A DNA stretch of 64,000 bases from Clostridiales bacterium (GTDB lineage: Bacteria; Bacillota; Clostridia; Saccharofermentanales; Saccharofermentanaceae): the NCBI GenBank assembly GCA_017428545.1, contig JAFRQR010000002.1, positions 303,977 through 367,976 of the forward strand, given 5' to 3'. This document shows, piece after piece, positions 33,838-42,350 of the stretch. Each line of letters opens with the position of its first letter. Within the stretch, counting starts at the first letter, position 1. The notes under the pieces are model-generated. The model was not told the DNA's origin. It made no database searches and worked only from the letters and a program-made list of their open reading frames with translations. Made by a program: the position numbers and the translations under genes.

Positions 33838-35673
33838 CTAATCGGTGATTCCAACCAGTTTCATTAGGTATTTCGCATTTGTCTCGGTCGACATGCCGTT
33901 TTTGAGTTTGTAATCAAAATGCAAGCCATCATCATCATAAAATTCAGAAAAGTGATAATACACCAGATCAACTTCTCCATTTGTATTCATCTTGCAGAGC
34001 TCATAGTCATGTGTCGACATCAGACCGATAATAGATGGCTTATGGAGTTTTTGCAAAACCGTCCAGGCACCGTCGGTCCTATCTTTCGAGTTCGTTCCTC
34101 TGAAGATCTCATCGATCAGGAACAAAAGCGGACGGCCGGAATCAGCCATCTTCACGATACGCTCGATCTTCACAAGCTCGGCATAGAAGGTAGAAACACC
34201 TTCTCCGAGATTATCTTCGATCCTCATCGATGCACCGATATTCATAAGAGACAGTTTAAGAGATATACAAGGACATACAGCGCCGGCAAAAGCCAGGACC
34301 GAGTTGATACCGACCGTTCGAAGAAGCGTCGTCTTTCCGGACATATTGGACCCCGTGATCATGGCGCAGCCTTTATGCAGTTCAAAATCGTTTCGAACCA
34401 GCTTCTTTTCCGCTATCAGAGGATGACCGATCCCCACGCCTATAAAATACGGTTCGGAAGAATCAACGATCTCCGGAACTGCCGAATCAGGGTAGATCAT
34501 TCTCATCATAGAAAGGCTCATCAGCGCTTCCCACTCACCGATGGCATCAAGTTTTTCCGGGATCTTGCTTCCCGAGTCTTTTCTCCACTTCTCAAGAAGA
34601 TACAGACAAAGTTCATCAAAAGGAAGGACCGTATTCAGAACAAAATAAAGAAGCGGCTGCATCCGGACCTGGATCAAAAGACATATCTTATAAAGCGAGG
34701 AAAGCTGGTTTGAAGCGGACTGTTTCTTTCCTTCCGATCCGGCTTCACCATAAAGGCGTTTTTTCAGTAAAGACAGGTAATCTGCCTTCACCTCGACGTT
34801 TTCAAGCGCGGAGAAAATATTGGAATATGCGCGAAGTTCGGGATAAAACTTTTCAACCAAAGTAAAGGTGACGGCATTACTTTTGTAAGTACAAGCCATA
34901 AGGAACTGCTGGATCACAAAGAAAGCAACCGGTACGAAAAAGATATACCCGCCGAGAATGATGGCAACGATCAGGCTTGCCCACATAAGGATCGAATTAA
35001 CGATACGGATGAGATTAATGGTCTTAGATCTTTTTACTTCAGCAGCGATAAAAGCAAGAAGTGCCTGCGGAGAGCCTTTCTTCTTGACATTCATCTTTGT
35101 CTCGGCCTCAAGTTCCTGCACCAATACCATCTGCGACGCAAGTTCTTCCACGGCTTTCTGGCGTGCCTTGATCTCATTTAGGTCCATCTCCTCCTGCGCC
35201 GCGGTAAGAAGCCACTTTCTAAGCTGTCTTCTGCCGTAGGCAGTATGAGCCACATTGATCAGCGCAAAAAGCGACTTAGGCCCAAAAAGATCGAGATCTC
35301 CGGCAAACGGGTGCTTTTCAGCCTTTAGATCGGAACCGTCATCTTCAAGTTTCGAAAAATCATGAAGTGTTCTAGCAACATAACGGGAATTGATCTCGGA
35401 AAGGACAACGATCCTTTTTGCTTTCGACTTGATCCTGCCGTGAAGGATGACAAAAACAACAAAAAGCACCAATAAGACCAGCCCGCAGATCAGATAGGCG
35501 ATATTTCTATCCTGATAAAAATACAAAATGACAAAAGCCAGGACACCTAAAAAACAAACACCACGAATGTTTGCCAGGCGGCCGGCCTTCTCATCGATCT
35601 CTTTTAACTGACGGTCAAGTTCTGAGCTTCTGCTTTCAAGATCCAAATCTCTTTTTTCCGTTTTCTCGCTCAT
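33838..35673 (-). CDS. Membrane-associated MutS-family ATPase
   Basis: 611 residues. The C-terminal MutS ATPase is complete: Walker A TGSNMSGKTTLLRTVG, Walker B FLIDEIFRGTNSKDR and a switch histidine in MSTHDYELC. The N-terminal mismatch-recognition and connector domains of MutS are missing. In their place are membrane helices (about 38-80 and 215-260) and a lever-like helical region (about 90-330). Homologues of this form are common in Clostridia and are not mismatch repair proteins by current understanding; their role is unknown. It lies seven bases after the sirtuin gene. Confidence 0.8.
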   Translation of the reverse strand: MSEKTEKRDLDLESRSSELDRQLKEIDEKAGRLANIRGVCFLGVLAFVILYFYQDRNIAYLICGLVLLVLFVVFVILHGRIKSKAKRIVVLSEINSRYVARTLHDFSKLEDDGSDLKAEKHPFAGDLDLFGPKSLFALINVAHTAYGRRQLRKWLLTAAQEEMDLNEIKARQKAVEELASQMVLVQELEAETKMNVKKKGSPQALLAFIAAEVKRSKTINLIRIVNSILMWASLIVAIILGGYIFFVPVAFFVIQQFLMACTYKSNAVTFTLVEKFYPELRAYSNIFSALENVEVKADYLSLLKKRLYGEAGSEGKKQSASNQLSSLYKICLLIQVRMQPLLYFVLNTVLPFDELCLYLLEKWRKDSGSKIPEKLDAIGEWEALMSLSMMRMIYPDSAVPEIVDSSEPYFIGVGIGHPLIAEKKLVRNDFELHKGCAMITGSNMSGKTTLLRTVGINSVLAFAGAVCPCISLKLSLMNIGASMRIEDNLGEGVSTFYAELVKIERIVKMADSGRPLLFLIDEIFRGTNSKDRTDGAWTVLQKLHKPSIIGLMSTHDYELCKMNTNGEVDLVYYHFSEFYDDDGLHFDYKLKNGMSTETNAKYLMKLVGITD

Positions 35674-35680
35674 TCAATGA

Positions 35681-36673
35681 TCAGTCTTTCTTTTTAGTAT
35701 TTTTCCCTGCCTTTTTCGCCGCAGGCTTCTTGGAAGTCTCAGGCTTCTTCGCCGCTACTTTCTTAGCGGTCTGCGTCTTCTTTGCCGCAGGATTCTTTTC
35801 AGACTGCGTTTTCTTTACGGCAGGCTTTTTGGTTTCAGCAGTTTTCTTTCCCGATTCCTTCTTTACTGACGTCTTCTTCCCTGTTGTCTTTTTCGGCCTT
35901 GGAATGTATTTCGAAATAACGGTATCCAGAACGGTTCCGATACTGTCATGGATCGTAAGCATCGCCTGAAGGTCAAGATACGTGGAACTTTTGTTTATGA
36001 TAACGACGCGGTCGCTCTTAAGGAACTGCGCAAATGTCGCCGCAGGATAAACTGTCAGTGAAGTTCCTCCGATGATCAGAAGATCCGCTTTTTTGATTGC
36101 CTTAACGGCATTATCGATATTCTCATGCTCGAGGTGCTCTTCGTAAAGAACTACATCAGGACGGACGATACCGCCGCACTTGGTGCAGCGCGGAACGCCT
36201 TTCCCCTTCAAAACGAAATTAAGATCGTACTTTTCACCGCAATCTACGCAGTAATTACGGAATACAGATCCGTGAAGTTCGATCGTCGTCTTACTTCCGG
36301 CCATCTGATGAAGATTATCGATATTCTGAGTGATGGTCGCCTTCAGCTTGCCTTGCTTTTCAAGACGGACAAGAGCACGATGTGCCTTATTCGGGCGGGC
36401 CTTCGGGTAACAGAGTTTCCTTCTGTAGAAATCATAAAATTCTTCCGGATGCGCTTCAAAAAAGGAGTGGCTGATGATATCAACCGGGCGGTACGAAAGA
36501 CCGCTCTCCTGGTTAAAGATACCTTCTCCGCTTCGAAAATCCGGAATTCCGCTTTCTGTAGACACACCAGCGCCGCCAAGGAAAACGATATAATTCGATT
36601 CCTTGATAAGCTGCTTTAGCTGCTCGAGTTTTTTCTCGCGAGCGCCTTCATATCTATCCAGTCTGGTTTCCAC
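35681..36673 (-). CDS. Sirtuin (NAD-dependent protein deacylase) with histone-H1-like tail
   Basis: 330 residues from a GTG at 36673, six bases after AGGGGA. Residues 1-258 form a Sir2 core: GAGVSTESGIPDFRS for NAD, TQNIDNLHQMAG, the catalytic histidine in IELHGSV and a four-cysteine zinc site (CVDC, CTKC). It removes acyl groups from lysines with NAD. The last 70 residues are almost only Lys, Ala, Thr and Pro with repeated units such as KKPAAKKT, like histone H1 tails or bacterial Hc1-type nucleoid proteins. This is not part of the sirtuin family fold. It suggests tethering of a deacylase to DNA or RNA. Confidence 0.88.
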   Translation of the reverse strand: METRLDRYEGAREKKLEQLKQLIKESNYIVFLGGAGVSTESGIPDFRSGEGIFNQESGLSYRPVDIISHSFFEAHPEEFYDFYRRKLCYPKARPNKAHRALVRLEKQGKLKATITQNIDNLHQMAGSKTTIELHGSVFRNYCVDCGEKYDLNFVLKGKGVPRCTKCGGIVRPDVVLYEEHLEHENIDNAVKAIKKADLLIIGGTSLTVYPAATFAQFLKSDRVVIINKSSTYLDLQAMLTIHDSIGTVLDTVISKYIPRPKKTTGKKTSVKKESGKKTAETKKPAVKKTQSEKNPAAKKTQTAKKVAAKKPETSKKPAAKKAGKNTKKKD

Positions 36674-36739
36674 TATCTGTCCCCTTTAAATCAGATCCGC
36701 ATAAGCAGATGCTGTTTTAAGTTTCTCGTAAATACTGTC

Positions 36740-37165
36740 TTAATACTCGACGAAATTATCGGTAGCGATTGCACCATCATGAAGTGCACCGAACATTTCC
36801 TTACCGAGAACACGCTTTTCATCACGCTCTTTTTCAGCAATGGAACTGAGCGCATCACGTGTACGGTCAGGATTCTTAATGTTCTCGAGAAGGACGACCG
36901 GAGTAGTTTTATCAGCGGTTGAAACTTCGATCGTACCGACCTTAAAGATGCGCTGCCAGAAAGTCTTTTTCAGACGCACGTCAAGGATCCTGTACATAAG
37001 AAGTTCATCTTTTACGACTCGAAAGAAACCTCTCTGGATAAACATACGGTTTTCGCTGAAAGAATACTTTGTAAAAGTCAAGGGTAAGCCCAAGATTCTC
37101 TTTCTGTCAGACCAGATGATCTGTTCTTCTACGATAAAATCGTTTAACTTGTCTACTTTAGCCAT
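36740..37165 (-). CDS. Bacterial PH-domain protein
   Basis: 141 residues. The pattern EEQIIWSDRKRILGLPLTFTKYSFSENRMFIQRGFFRVVKDELLMYRILDVRLKKTFWQ is spread over residues 12-70 and matches the bacterial pleckstrin-homology domain (bPH2) core; the C-terminal helix is charged (IAEKERDEKR). There is no membrane helix. The ATG at 37165 has a GGAGGTG site. It is the first gene of a run with the sirtuin, MutS-like and lysA genes. Confidence 0.78.
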   Translation of the reverse strand: MAKVDKLNDFIVEEQIIWSDRKRILGLPLTFTKYSFSENRMFIQRGFFRVVKDELLMYRILDVRLKKTFWQRIFKVGTIEVSTADKTTPVVLLENIKNPDRTRDALSSIAEKERDEKRVLGKEMFGALHDGAIATDNFVEY

Positions 37166-37194
37166 CTTGCACCTCCCAAAATGAACCTATTGTT

Positions 37195-37223
37195 ATTATA
37201 GTGTTAACCATTTTTCCCGTCTA
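37195..37223 (-). promoter_or_regulatory. Promoter of the PH-sirtuin-MutS unit
   Basis: Minus-strand TAGACG (37223-37218), 17 bases, TATAAT (37200-37195), about 30 bases before the PH gene. Confidence 0.55.
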
Positions 37224-37268
37224 GCGAAAAGCACAAATATCACAATTTCGTAATACAAAATTCAATTT

Positions 37269-38153
37269 TCATGCCGCGTAATCCGTAAAACACTCCTCGT
37301 AATACGGGCACCATTCGTGCGTTGCCTTCATCATCATATCACCTTTCAGATAAAAGTCGTATCGCACCAGATTCTCGACATCCGGAATCGGGTCATCCCA
37401 GGTGACATCAATGTGATACCAGATATATCCGATCCGGACCTGACACCATGCATGCGCACCTTCACCAAAACCGAAAGTCGACGTACCCGAAATGACTCTG
37501 CATTCGATGCCACTCAAAAGGCACAGCGCCGCAAATGCCTCGGAATAGCCCTGGCACTGTGCTTTTCCTTCGGTAAAGAGCTTGTCGCAGCTTGCATAAC
37601 TGTTTACGTCTCCATCCACCGCATATTCACAATGCGTGACCAGATAGTCATGAATGGCTCTTACCTTCTCTTCTTCCGTTTGGCTGTCGGAAATGATCTC
37701 GGATTTGATACGAAGAAGCTCTTCTCCGACGATCTCTGCCTCTTCCGTGGGATACTTCTTCACGTTTTTGGCATAAAGATACTGCATTGCTTTACCGCAT
37801 GCATTCAGTTCCGTGTGGATCTCGATCTGGCAGCTGGAATCAAGATCCCGTCTTGAAAGCGTGACATCTTTTTCACGGAAAGCCGAATGAAGAGCAAATT
37901 GATCATCAAGTTCCGTCCACATTCCCATAAACTCATCGTACGACGTGGTTTCGACATAAATATTCTCTTCGAAGTTGTAAAGAGCTTCATACATGAGGTC
38001 AAAAAGTCCTTGCGCATTGTAGATCCGGACATAATCATGTTTTTTCTCTCTCGGGATCAGATTATATAGGCATCCGCTCAAAAGCATATTCAGGCTCATT
38101 ATTGCCGTAAGGAGCAATGCATATTTCTTACGCCGACTTTTTACGGTTAGCAT
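37269..38153 (-). CDS. Transglutaminase-like lipoprotein
   Basis: 294 residues. The start is the second of two adjacent ATGs (38153), six bases from GGAGG; the first (38156) is possible. A lipoprotein signal (LLTAIMSLNMLLSGC) should anchor it outside the cell. The papain-like triad of transglutaminase-core proteins is visible: Cys in GKAQCQGYSEAF, His in GAHAWCQVRI and Asp in DVTWDDP. Such proteins act as proteases or cross-linkers, and in bacteria often on wall or surface proteins. The gene overlaps the end of the following deacetylase-like gene by 26 bases, which argues for coupling. Confidence 0.8.
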   Translation of the reverse strand: MLTVKSRRKKYALLLTAIMSLNMLLSGCLYNLIPREKKHDYVRIYNAQGLFDLMYEALYNFEENIYVETTSYDEFMGMWTELDDQFALHSAFREKDVTLSRRDLDSSCQIEIHTELNACGKAMQYLYAKNVKKYPTEEAEIVGEELLRIKSEIISDSQTEEEKVRAIHDYLVTHCEYAVDGDVNSYASCDKLFTEGKAQCQGYSEAFAALCLLSGIECRVISGTSTFGFGEGAHAWCQVRIGYIWYHIDVTWDDPIPDVENLVRYDFYLKGDMMMKATHEWCPYYEECFTDYAA

Positions 38154-39999
38154 CATAGACCTCCTCTTTGTTAAACAGTCTGGAATAATCGACATTTCTG
38201 AGGGTGTCTCCCGTCAGCATACATCTGTCGAAATAAAGGTAGTTGTCACCATACGTGTAGTAAGGAGATGGTCCTGCGCCGAAGAAAACACGGAATCCCT
38301 GATCTTTCAGATAAACGCATCTCGGGTCGGAACCTCGGATAAAGTCTCCGTTCGGGTAAACAAGGATCGAGACCGGACCTGTAACGGCACCTACCTGCGC
38401 CAGCCACTTTTCGGTATCATTCTGGATCGTCGGAAGCTCGCAGTGATTGGCATTGATAAAACCGTAAGTGGAAGAAGCCATGATCCATCCGGAATCCGTA
38501 AGCTTTTCAATGATCGAGATGACCGTATCCCGGTTTTCTTCGATCTCCGCATCCGAAAGATCGATCGGGGTCATACCGGCGGCTTCCAGAGCATTATTTC
38601 TGTCGTCGACCTGGTCGGCATCTGTGACATATCCGAGGATCGACTGATATCCGGTGAGTGAGATCACTCCTTTTACGCCATTAAAAGAGAAATCAGGGTG
38701 TTCTTCGACAAAAGCATCCAGAATACCGATCGCTTCACTGTTACGGCTGACGATCGTCTGGCCGCCGGCATTGACATACTCACCGCAGACCTGCCCCATA
38801 TCGTTCAAAACGAGGCGCTGGCACATGCCGACCTTCGCCCTGGTCGCCGTATATGAGAAGTCCTCAAGGATGATGACCAGAGGCTTTTTGCCTTGAGGGA
38901 TCGTGATCTCTTTAGCGGTAACAAATCCGACTTCGTTAAGATCGACCATCGATGTCGGGTCGATCAGGCAGTAATCCTTTGCATAAAGACTCTCCAGGAT
39001 CGCGCGGAACTCAGATACCGTAAGGTAATAAGAATCGGTCGATGTAGAATAATTCAGTTCAAAAGCAACCGTCGTATCTGCGATCAAGGGTTTGACGCAG
39101 ATGACCTCAACCGAACCTTTATACTCGGAGACCGGGTAAGTATTGGATGTTGCCATGAAAAGATTTGACTGAATGATCTGATCATCCGGAAAGATCCTTG
39201 CAAGATCCGACAAAAGAGTCTCCGCTGAATAGTACTGGAAGTTGGCAAGCATGTGATCCGCGATCTCCATCATCGGATCGTACATCTCGACCTTACAGTC
39301 TTCCAGACGCTTGTTTGCAAACTCATTAACAAACCCTTCAGATGTGGAGATAACATATTCGTAGTATTTTACGGCTTCGATATACTCGCCCTCGGCAAAC
39401 AGGCTTTCCGCGCTCTGCACGTCGCCTCGCGAAAGCTCGATCTGATCGATCTCTGCACGCAGCGGCCTTGCCGCTGCGGAAATATTACTGAGGTTTTCCA
39501 GCTGATCGAAGATAAACATCAGCGTCGGTTTTTCGATCGTTCCTCTCAGGAACTCTTCACAAAGGCCGGTAAGCCAGTTGGTCATACGTGCACCGGTAAG
39601 TTCGCTTAAGCCTTCCAGAAAAGCAATATCATCCTGTGTCGGCGTATATCTCTCGTAACGGATCTTCTCCTCGATCTTGGTAACGCGCTCGTTTACCGTT
39701 GCTTCCATCTGCGTAAGGATCTCATACTCCGCACTGAGGTCGCTGTCATCTCCCGGGTCTCTGTTAATGATCGTATCATTCAGATCACGATACATGGCAA
39801 GCGCTTCGGTATAGTCATGCTTTTCGAGAGCTTCGTTAAATCCGGGCATAACTCCGGCCAGCTTCATCGTATCTTTGTTGACAAAGAGCATAATGGCAAA
39901 CATGGCGATAAGACTTGCCATTCCAAGTCCGATCATGATCCACATTCCCATCGAACGGGGTTTGTCGATCGATACCGAGTGTCCGCCGAATTCCATCAT
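38128..39999 (-). CDS. Membrane-anchored protein with repeat region and polysaccharide-deacetylase-like domain
   Basis: 623 residues. One membrane helix (about 20-42) is followed by a helical, TPR-like segment (about 55-275: ALEKHDYTEALAMYRDL, LFAEGEYIEAVKYYEYV) on the outside. The C-terminal half (about 295-600) follows a deacetylase NodB-type layout with strands such as KPLVIILEDF, VKGVISLTGY and GPVSILVYPNG. The usual TFDDG and HxxxH metal motifs are not visible; LEDFSYT is the nearest match. The protein may therefore be an inactive or re-purposed carbohydrate-binding fold. It precedes the transglutaminase lipoprotein gene. Confidence 0.62.
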   Translation of the reverse strand: MMEFGGHSVSIDKPRSMGMWIMIGLGMASLIAMFAIMLFVNKDTMKLAGVMPGFNEALEKHDYTEALAMYRDLNDTIINRDPGDDSDLSAEYEILTQMEATVNERVTKIEEKIRYERYTPTQDDIAFLEGLSELTGARMTNWLTGLCEEFLRGTIEKPTLMFIFDQLENLSNISAAARPLRAEIDQIELSRGDVQSAESLFAEGEYIEAVKYYEYVISTSEGFVNEFANKRLEDCKVEMYDPMMEIADHMLANFQYYSAETLLSDLARIFPDDQIIQSNLFMATSNTYPVSEYKGSVEVICVKPLIADTTVAFELNYSTSTDSYYLTVSEFRAILESLYAKDYCLIDPTSMVDLNEVGFVTAKEITIPQGKKPLVIILEDFSYTATRAKVGMCQRLVLNDMGQVCGEYVNAGGQTIVSRNSEAIGILDAFVEEHPDFSFNGVKGVISLTGYQSILGYVTDADQVDDRNNALEAAGMTPIDLSDAEIEENRDTVISIIEKLTDSGWIMASSTYGFINANHCELPTIQNDTEKWLAQVGAVTGPVSILVYPNGDFIRGSDPRCVYLKDQGFRVFFGAGPSPYYTYGDNYLYFDRCMLTGDTLRNVDYSRLFNKEEVYDANRKKSA

Positions 40000-40044
40000 G
40001 TCTCAGTACGTCTCCTCATACACTTAAGATGCACTTATCTTGTA

Positions 40045-42303
40045 TCACAGATCTCCCAGTGTCAACTGTCTGTCTTCGATCGTCTCCTCTTTCAGATAGT
40101 AACCGATCGCCGGAAGTCTTCTGACACGATAGTACTCCGGATCCGTAAAGTCTGTCTCTTCGACCCGCTTGACCTCAGTCATCACGCTGCCCTTCTTACT
40201 GGTCAGGACCTGTACGCCCTGCGAGGAGCGCGTGGTCTTCAGCGGGATCAGTGAGGAATTAAACACGATCGCTTTACGCAGATTCGAGAATGCCGCCATA
40301 TCCACATCTTCGGTAATATAGCGGATGCATACGATCGGAGAAATGTCGCTATATGCATGGATCAGTTTCTTTCTGTTCTGCTTCGTCTCATATGCGCTCA
40401 TCGGGATCTTACTGATCTTACCGTTTTCAAACGAGAAAAGCACATTTCCTTTGAAGTCATCCGCCACATGCATGAAGATGATCTTTTCGCCTTCTTCCAT
40501 CTGAAGAACATTCGGCAGATATCCGCCGTATTCGCTCGGTTTGGTATCCGGAAGCTCAAAGGCCTTCATCTTATAGCAGTTCGCCTTGTCGGAGAAGAAC
40601 AGTATCTCGGATTTATTTGTACCTTCAAGTTCCATGACGATTTCATCGTCTTCCTTGATCTTGAGGTCACCGGCATTACGAAGCGAAGTAAGCGCGATCT
40701 TCTTGATATATCCGTGATCGGAAAGGAAAAGCTTCAGGCGGTAATCCTCGATCATATTGGAAACATTGAACGTCTCCGCTTCTTCTGCACGCAGAAGTTC
40801 CGACTTTCTCTCCTGGCCGTAAGTTTTGGCAACATTCTCCAGTGCCTTGATGATCAGGGCATCGAGACGTGCCGGCTTTTTCAGGATATCCTCGAGATCC
40901 TTGATCTCTTTTTCAAGGTTCTCTCTGTCGGCCGTACGGTTCAGGATATACTGTCGGTTGATATTACGGAGTTTGATCTCAGCAACATATTCCGCTTGCA
41001 GGCTGTCGATATCGAAACCTTTCATGAGGTTCGGAACAACATCCGCCTCGAGTTCTGTATTTCTGATGATCGCGATTGCCTTATCGATATCCAGAAGGAT
41101 CTTGGCAAGACCGTCGAGAAGATGGAGTCTGTCTTTCTTCTTATCCATCTCGAAAACGACTTCTCTCTTCTGGCAGGAACGTCTCCAGACGATCCACTCG
41201 GCAAGGATCTGGCTGACGCCCATAACTCTCGGATATCCGTTGATCAGGACATTGAAGTTACAGGAGAAGACATCTTCCAGCTTTGTGAAGCGGAAAAGCT
41301 TTGTCATCAGGGCATCGAGATCTGTTCCTCTCTTGCACTCGATACAGATCTTCAAACCATCGAGGTCCGTTTCGTCACGAACATCGTTGATCTCTTTTAC
41401 CTTACCGGACTTAACAAGTTCCGTGATCTCGTCAATCACTGCTTCCGCCGTTGTTGTATAAGGGATCTCGGTGACTTCGATCAGGTTATTCTTCTTATCG
41501 GCAAAATACTTCGAACGGATGCGGACAGGTCCTTTTCCCGACTCATAGATCGATCTCATCGCATTTTCGTCATAAAGGATAATGCCTCCGCCCGGGAAAT
41601 CCGGTGCCGGCATGATCTGCAGGATATCCGCAGACGGATCCTTCATATAGGCGATCGTTGCTTCGCAGACCTCTTTAATGTTGAAAGAGCAGATATTCGA
41701 AGCCATACCGGCTGCGATACCCTGGTTGCTGTTAACGAGGATCGACGGATATGTCGCAGGAAGAAGCACCGGCTCCTTCATCGTTCCGTCGTAGTTATCT
41801 GCAAAATCAACGGCATTTTTATCCAGTCCCTTGAAAAGCTCCTCACAGAGCTTTTCGAGCCGGACCTCGGTATATCTCGGGGCCGCATACTGCATATCGC
41901 GGGAATACTGTTTACCGAAGTTACCCTTGGAATCCACATACGGATGAAGGAGTGCGCCGTTTCCCCTGGCCAGACGGACCATCGTCTCATAGATGGCCAT
42001 ATCGCCGTGAGGATTGAGTTTCATGGTCTGACCGACGACGTTACTGGACTTCGTACGGTTGCCCTTAAGAAGGCCCATCTTATACATCGTGTAAAGCAAT
42101 TTTCTGTGAGACGGCTTAAAACCGTCGATCTCCGGGATCGCACGCGAAACGATGATACTCATCGCATACGGCATGAAATTCGATTCCAGTGTATCGTTAA
42201 TGTCCTGAAGCGTCGGCGGTGACGGCGGAAGTCCCTGGGACTGGTCCTTCAGGGAAATTCTCTCCGGCGTCTCGCTAATATCTTTCTTACTCTTTCTAGC
42301 CAT
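40045..42303 (-). CDS. parC: Type IIA DNA topoisomerase, subunit A (ParC-like)
   Basis: 752 residues from the ATG at 42303 (AAGGA before it; an upstream TTG is five codons away). Domain order is the GyrA/ParC winged helix with the catalytic tyrosine in AAPRYTEVRL, tower and coiled-coil region, and a C-terminal beta-propeller-like part. The quinolone pocket reads PHGDMAIYETMVRLA; positions equal to GyrA Ser83 and Asp87 are Met and Glu. No GyrA-box (QRRGGKG) is visible, which fits topoisomerase IV. It pairs with the ParE-like gene 47 bases upstream in the operon. Confidence 0.88.
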   Translation of the reverse strand: MARKSKKDISETPERISLKDQSQGLPPSPPTLQDINDTLESNFMPYAMSIIVSRAIPEIDGFKPSHRKLLYTMYKMGLLKGNRTKSSNVVGQTMKLNPHGDMAIYETMVRLARGNGALLHPYVDSKGNFGKQYSRDMQYAAPRYTEVRLEKLCEELFKGLDKNAVDFADNYDGTMKEPVLLPATYPSILVNSNQGIAAGMASNICSFNIKEVCEATIAYMKDPSADILQIMPAPDFPGGGIILYDENAMRSIYESGKGPVRIRSKYFADKKNNLIEVTEIPYTTTAEAVIDEITELVKSGKVKEINDVRDETDLDGLKICIECKRGTDLDALMTKLFRFTKLEDVFSCNFNVLINGYPRVMGVSQILAEWIVWRRSCQKREVVFEMDKKKDRLHLLDGLAKILLDIDKAIAIIRNTELEADVVPNLMKGFDIDSLQAEYVAEIKLRNINRQYILNRTADRENLEKEIKDLEDILKKPARLDALIIKALENVAKTYGQERKSELLRAEEAETFNVSNMIEDYRLKLFLSDHGYIKKIALTSLRNAGDLKIKEDDEIVMELEGTNKSEILFFSDKANCYKMKAFELPDTKPSEYGGYLPNVLQMEEGEKIIFMHVADDFKGNVLFSFENGKISKIPMSAYETKQNRKKLIHAYSDISPIVCIRYITEDVDMAAFSNLRKAIVFNSSLIPLKTTRSSQGVQVLTSKKGSVMTEVKRVEETDFTDPEYYRVRRLPAIGYYLKEETIEDRQLTLGDL

Positions 42304-42350
42304 TCTTCTATCCTTCAATCGTTCGTCTTCGTATTTGATTACTCATCTGC

